From: Verrucomicrobiales bacterium | GTDB taxonomy: Bacteria > Verrucomicrobiota > Verrucomicrobiia > Limisphaerales > JAFMIX01 | DNA: 7,831 bases | Assembly (NCBI GenBank): GCA_017853785.1 | Contig: JAFMIX010000094.1 | Location: 1-7,831 of the forward strand | Direction of reading: 5' to 3' | Part shown: in pieces, positions 6,059-7,831 of the stretch | Layout of the letters: every line of letters starts with the position of its first letter | Position numbering within the stretch: the first letter of the stretch is position 1 | The notes under the pieces: model-generated | The model's database searches: none | The model's input: the letters and a program-made list of their open reading frames with translations, nothing else | Told to the model about the DNA's origin: nothing | Program-made: the position numbers and the translations under genes

Positions 6059-6592
6059 ATGAGCAATCTACCTTCCGAAAATCCCCGTAATAAAACCCTC
6101 GGCAGTTTCATTTTCTTGAGCCGCTGGCTGCAAGCACCGCTGTATCTCGGGCTCATCGTCGCCCAAGGCATCTATGTCTACCGGTTCATGCTCGAGCTGT
6201 GGCATCTGCTTCACGACGCGCCCACGCTGGCGGAAACGGCCATCATGTTGAGCGTGCTGGGGCTGATTGACGTGGTGATGATCGCCAACCTCCTCATCAT
6301 GGTCATCATCGGCGGCTACGAGACCTTCGTGTCCCGGCTCAACCTCAGAGGCCACCCCGACCAACCCGAATGGCTGTCCCATGTGAATGCCGGCGTGCTC
6401 AAGGTGAAGCTGGCCACCGCGCTCATCGGCATCTCCTCGATCCACCTCCTAAAGACGTTCATTGACATCGAAAAGCACAGCGAAAAGGCCGTGTTCTGGC
6501 AAGTGATGATCCATCTGTCATTTGTCGCTTCGGCGGTGTTTCTCGCGTGGATCGAACGTATCGTTTCAGTCAAACCAGAGGCGAAGCACTGA
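6059..6592 (+). CDS. UPF0114 (YqhA-type, TIGR00645) integral membrane protein
   Basis: This is a 177-residue inner-membrane protein with four predicted helices at about 25-45, 62-86, 114-133 and 146-167. It closely follows the YqhA/UPF0114 pattern: an N-terminal FLSRWLQAPLYLGL (19-32), the hallmark NLLIMVIIGGYETFVS (77-92), KVKLATALIGISSIHLLK (115-132) and a final short charged tail. Escherichia coli YqhA is of similar length (164 residues). I know of no firmly established biochemical role. The gene lies between the adaptor and the pump of the czc-type operon, 40 nt after the former and 14 nt before the latter, on the same strand, so it is very likely cotranscribed with them. This placement suggests a link to metal or ion homeostasis, but the sequence alone does not show what that is. 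ATG 6059 fits the family start; no Shine-Dalgarno is seen. Confidence 0.9.
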   Translation: MSNLPSENPRNKTLGSFIFLSRWLQAPLYLGLIVAQGIYVYRFMLELWHLLHDAPTLAETAIMLSVLGLIDVVMIANLLIMVIIGGYETFVSRLNLRGHPDQPEWLSHVNAGVLKVKLATALIGISSIHLLKTFIDIEKHSEKAVFWQVMIHLSFVASAVFLAWIERIVSVKPEAKH

Positions 6593-6606
6593 CCGCTGAC
6601 AAGTTT

Positions 6607-7831
6607 ATGCTCGAACGCGTCATCCATTTTTCCATCCGCCAGCGCTGGCTCATTCTCACCGCCACGCTCGCCATCGCCGTCCTGGGCATTTTTAATTATC
6701 AGCGGCTCACGATTGATGCCGTGCCGGACATTACGAATGTTCAGGTGCAGATCAACACCGAAGCGCCCGGCTATTCACCCCTCGAAGCCGAGCAACGTGT
6801 CACGTTTCCCATCGAAACCGCGCTGGGCGGCCTGCCGCATCTCGAGTACACGCGCTCCCTCTCGCGCTATGGCTTGTCGCAAGTGACCGTCGTGTTCAAG
6901 GACGGCACGGACATTTACTTCGCCCGCCAGCTCGTCAACGAACGCATCCAGGAAGTGAAAAGCAAGTTGCCGCCCGGCGTCGAGCCGTCGCCCGGCCCGA
7001 TCACCACCGGCCTCGGGGAAATCTACATGTTCGCCGTCAAGGGCGAACCGGGCGCACGTCATGCCGCCGGAACGGAAATCACGCCCACCGACCTGCGCAC
7101 CGTGCAGGATTGGATCATCAAGCCGCAATTGCGCACCGTGCCCGGCGTCATTGATGTCAATTCCATCGGCGGCTTCGTGAAGCAATATCACGTCACGCCG
7201 CATCCCGACCAACTGCGCGCCTACGGCCTGACCTTTCGCGACCTGATGACGGCACTGGCGGACAACAACGCCAGCATCGGCGCGGGCTACATCGAGCGGA
7301 ACGGCGAGCAATACCTCATCCGCAGCCCCGGCCAGGTCGCGGGCGTTGCGGACATTGAAAAGATCGTGGTCGGCAATCGCGATGGCATTCCCATTCACAT
7401 GGATGATGTCGCGGATATTTTTCCCGGCAAAGAACTGCGCAACGGCGCGGCGACGCAGGATGGCCGCGAAGCCGTGCTGGGAACGGTCTTCATGCTCATC
7501 GGCGAAAACAGCCGCACCGTTTCCGAACGCGTCCACGCGAAAATGGCGGAGATCAACAAGACGTTGCCGGAGGGAATGGTCGCCAAGACCGTCTATAACC
7601 GCACTGATCTCGTCAACGCGACCATTGAGACGGTGAAAAAAAATCTCTTTGAAGGCGCGGTGCTGGTGGTGGTGATTCTGTTTCTGCTGCTCGGCAACCT
7701 GCGCGCCGCGCTCATCACCGCGCTCGTCATTCCGCTTTCCATGCTGTTCACCATCACCGGCATGGTCGGCTCAAAAATCAGCGGCAACCTGATGAGCCTC
7801 GGCGCGCTCGACTTCGGCCTCATCGTGGACG
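6607..7831 (+). CDS. czcA: CzcA-like heavy-metal RND efflux pump (3' end outside window)
   Basis: This is the proton-driven inner-membrane pump of the tripartite system. Only the first 408 of an expected 1,000-plus residues are present. TM helix 1 is at about 13-30, followed by the HME-RND motif DAVPDITNVQVQI (37-49), the EAEQRVTFPIE segment (60-70) and porter-domain sequence up to about 340. TM helices 2 and 3 are at about 347-363 and 367-387, and TM4 has begun. The last visible residues are LDFGLIVD with Asp402 and Asp408, the same motif and numbering as the functionally essential TM4 aspartates described for Cupriavidus metallidurans CzcA. CusA-type Cu/Ag pumps have a different TM4 sequence here. 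Divalent cations (Co, Zn, Cd, possibly Ni) are therefore the likely substrates, though the exact metal cannot be told. The gene starts at ATG 6607, 14 nt after the UPF0114 gene, with no Shine-Dalgarno. Confidence 0.94.
   Translation, partial: MLERVIHFSIRQRWLILTATLAIAVLGIFNYQRLTIDAVPDITNVQVQINTEAPGYSPLEAEQRVTFPIETALGGLPHLEYTRSLSRYGLSQVTVVFKDGTDIYFARQLVNERIQEVKSKLPPGVEPSPGPITTGLGEIYMFAVKGEPGARHAAGTEITPTDLRTVQDWIIKPQLRTVPGVIDVNSIGGFVKQYHVTPHPDQLRAYGLTFRDLMTALADNNASIGAGYIERNGEQYLIRSPGQVAGVADIEKIVVGNRDGIPIHMDDVADIFPGKELRNGAATQDGREAVLGTVFMLIGENSRTVSERVHAKMAEINKTLPEGMVAKTVYNRTDLVNATIETVKKNLFEGAVLVVVILFLLLGNLRAALITALVIPLSMLFTITGMVGSKISGNLMSLGALDFGLIVD

Noticed and set aside
6775..7536. Minus-strand open frame of 253 codons
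   Set aside because: It is antisense to the CzcA-like gene, whose motifs run through the same region.

Overview
This is a GC-rich (roughly 60%) bacterial window with eight protein-coding genes recognisable by family or clear sequence character, plus a small lipoprotein gene. The gene content and protein style fit a Gram-negative bacterium with an outer membrane (outer-membrane factor, lipoprotein and periplasmic adaptor are all present). My best guess is Verrucomicrobiota (Pedosphaera/Limisphaerales-like) or a related PVC lineage. That guess rests on recall of protein style and on the apparent lack of Shine-Dalgarno sequences, not on a marker gene, so treat it as tentative.

Left part (1-1166, minus strand): an hpnH-type radical SAM gene (adenosyl-hopene transferase of hopanoid side-chain synthesis), cut off at the left edge, preceded 7 nt upstream by a 67-residue predicted lipoprotein. 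The two probably form one transcript. A 27-bp divergent region follows, with a near-symmetric -10-like element, and then a plus-strand gene for a secreted TPR-like protein (1194-1973). It converges, with a 13-nt gap and no obvious terminator, on a minus-strand J-domain co-chaperone gene of the zinc-finger-less CbpA/DnaJ type (1987-2781).

Right part (2810-7831, plus strand): a heavy-metal efflux operon of the Czc type. In order it holds a His-rich exported or membrane-anchored small protein, a CzcC-like outer-membrane factor, a CzcB-like periplasmic adaptor with His-rich ends, a UPF0114 (YqhA-type) four-helix membrane protein, and a CzcA-like RND pump cut off at the right edge. CzcA takes metal and protons, CzcB bridges the periplasm and CzcC opens the outer membrane. 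The His-rich protein is a plausible periplasmic metal buffer or sensor, and the UPF0114 protein is an unexpected extra member between adaptor and pump. The pump ends exactly on the transmembrane motif DFGLIVD, whose two aspartates fall at residues 402 and 408. This places it with the Co/Zn/Cd exporters rather than the Cu/Ag (CusA) exporters.

No RNA genes, CRISPR arrays, insertion sequences or long repeats were seen. The only gene-free stretches are short (the longest is 117 bp, 3305-3421). I see no radically new system; the points most worth a second look are the embedded UPF0114 gene, the His-rich operon leader protein, and the insertion in HpnH.
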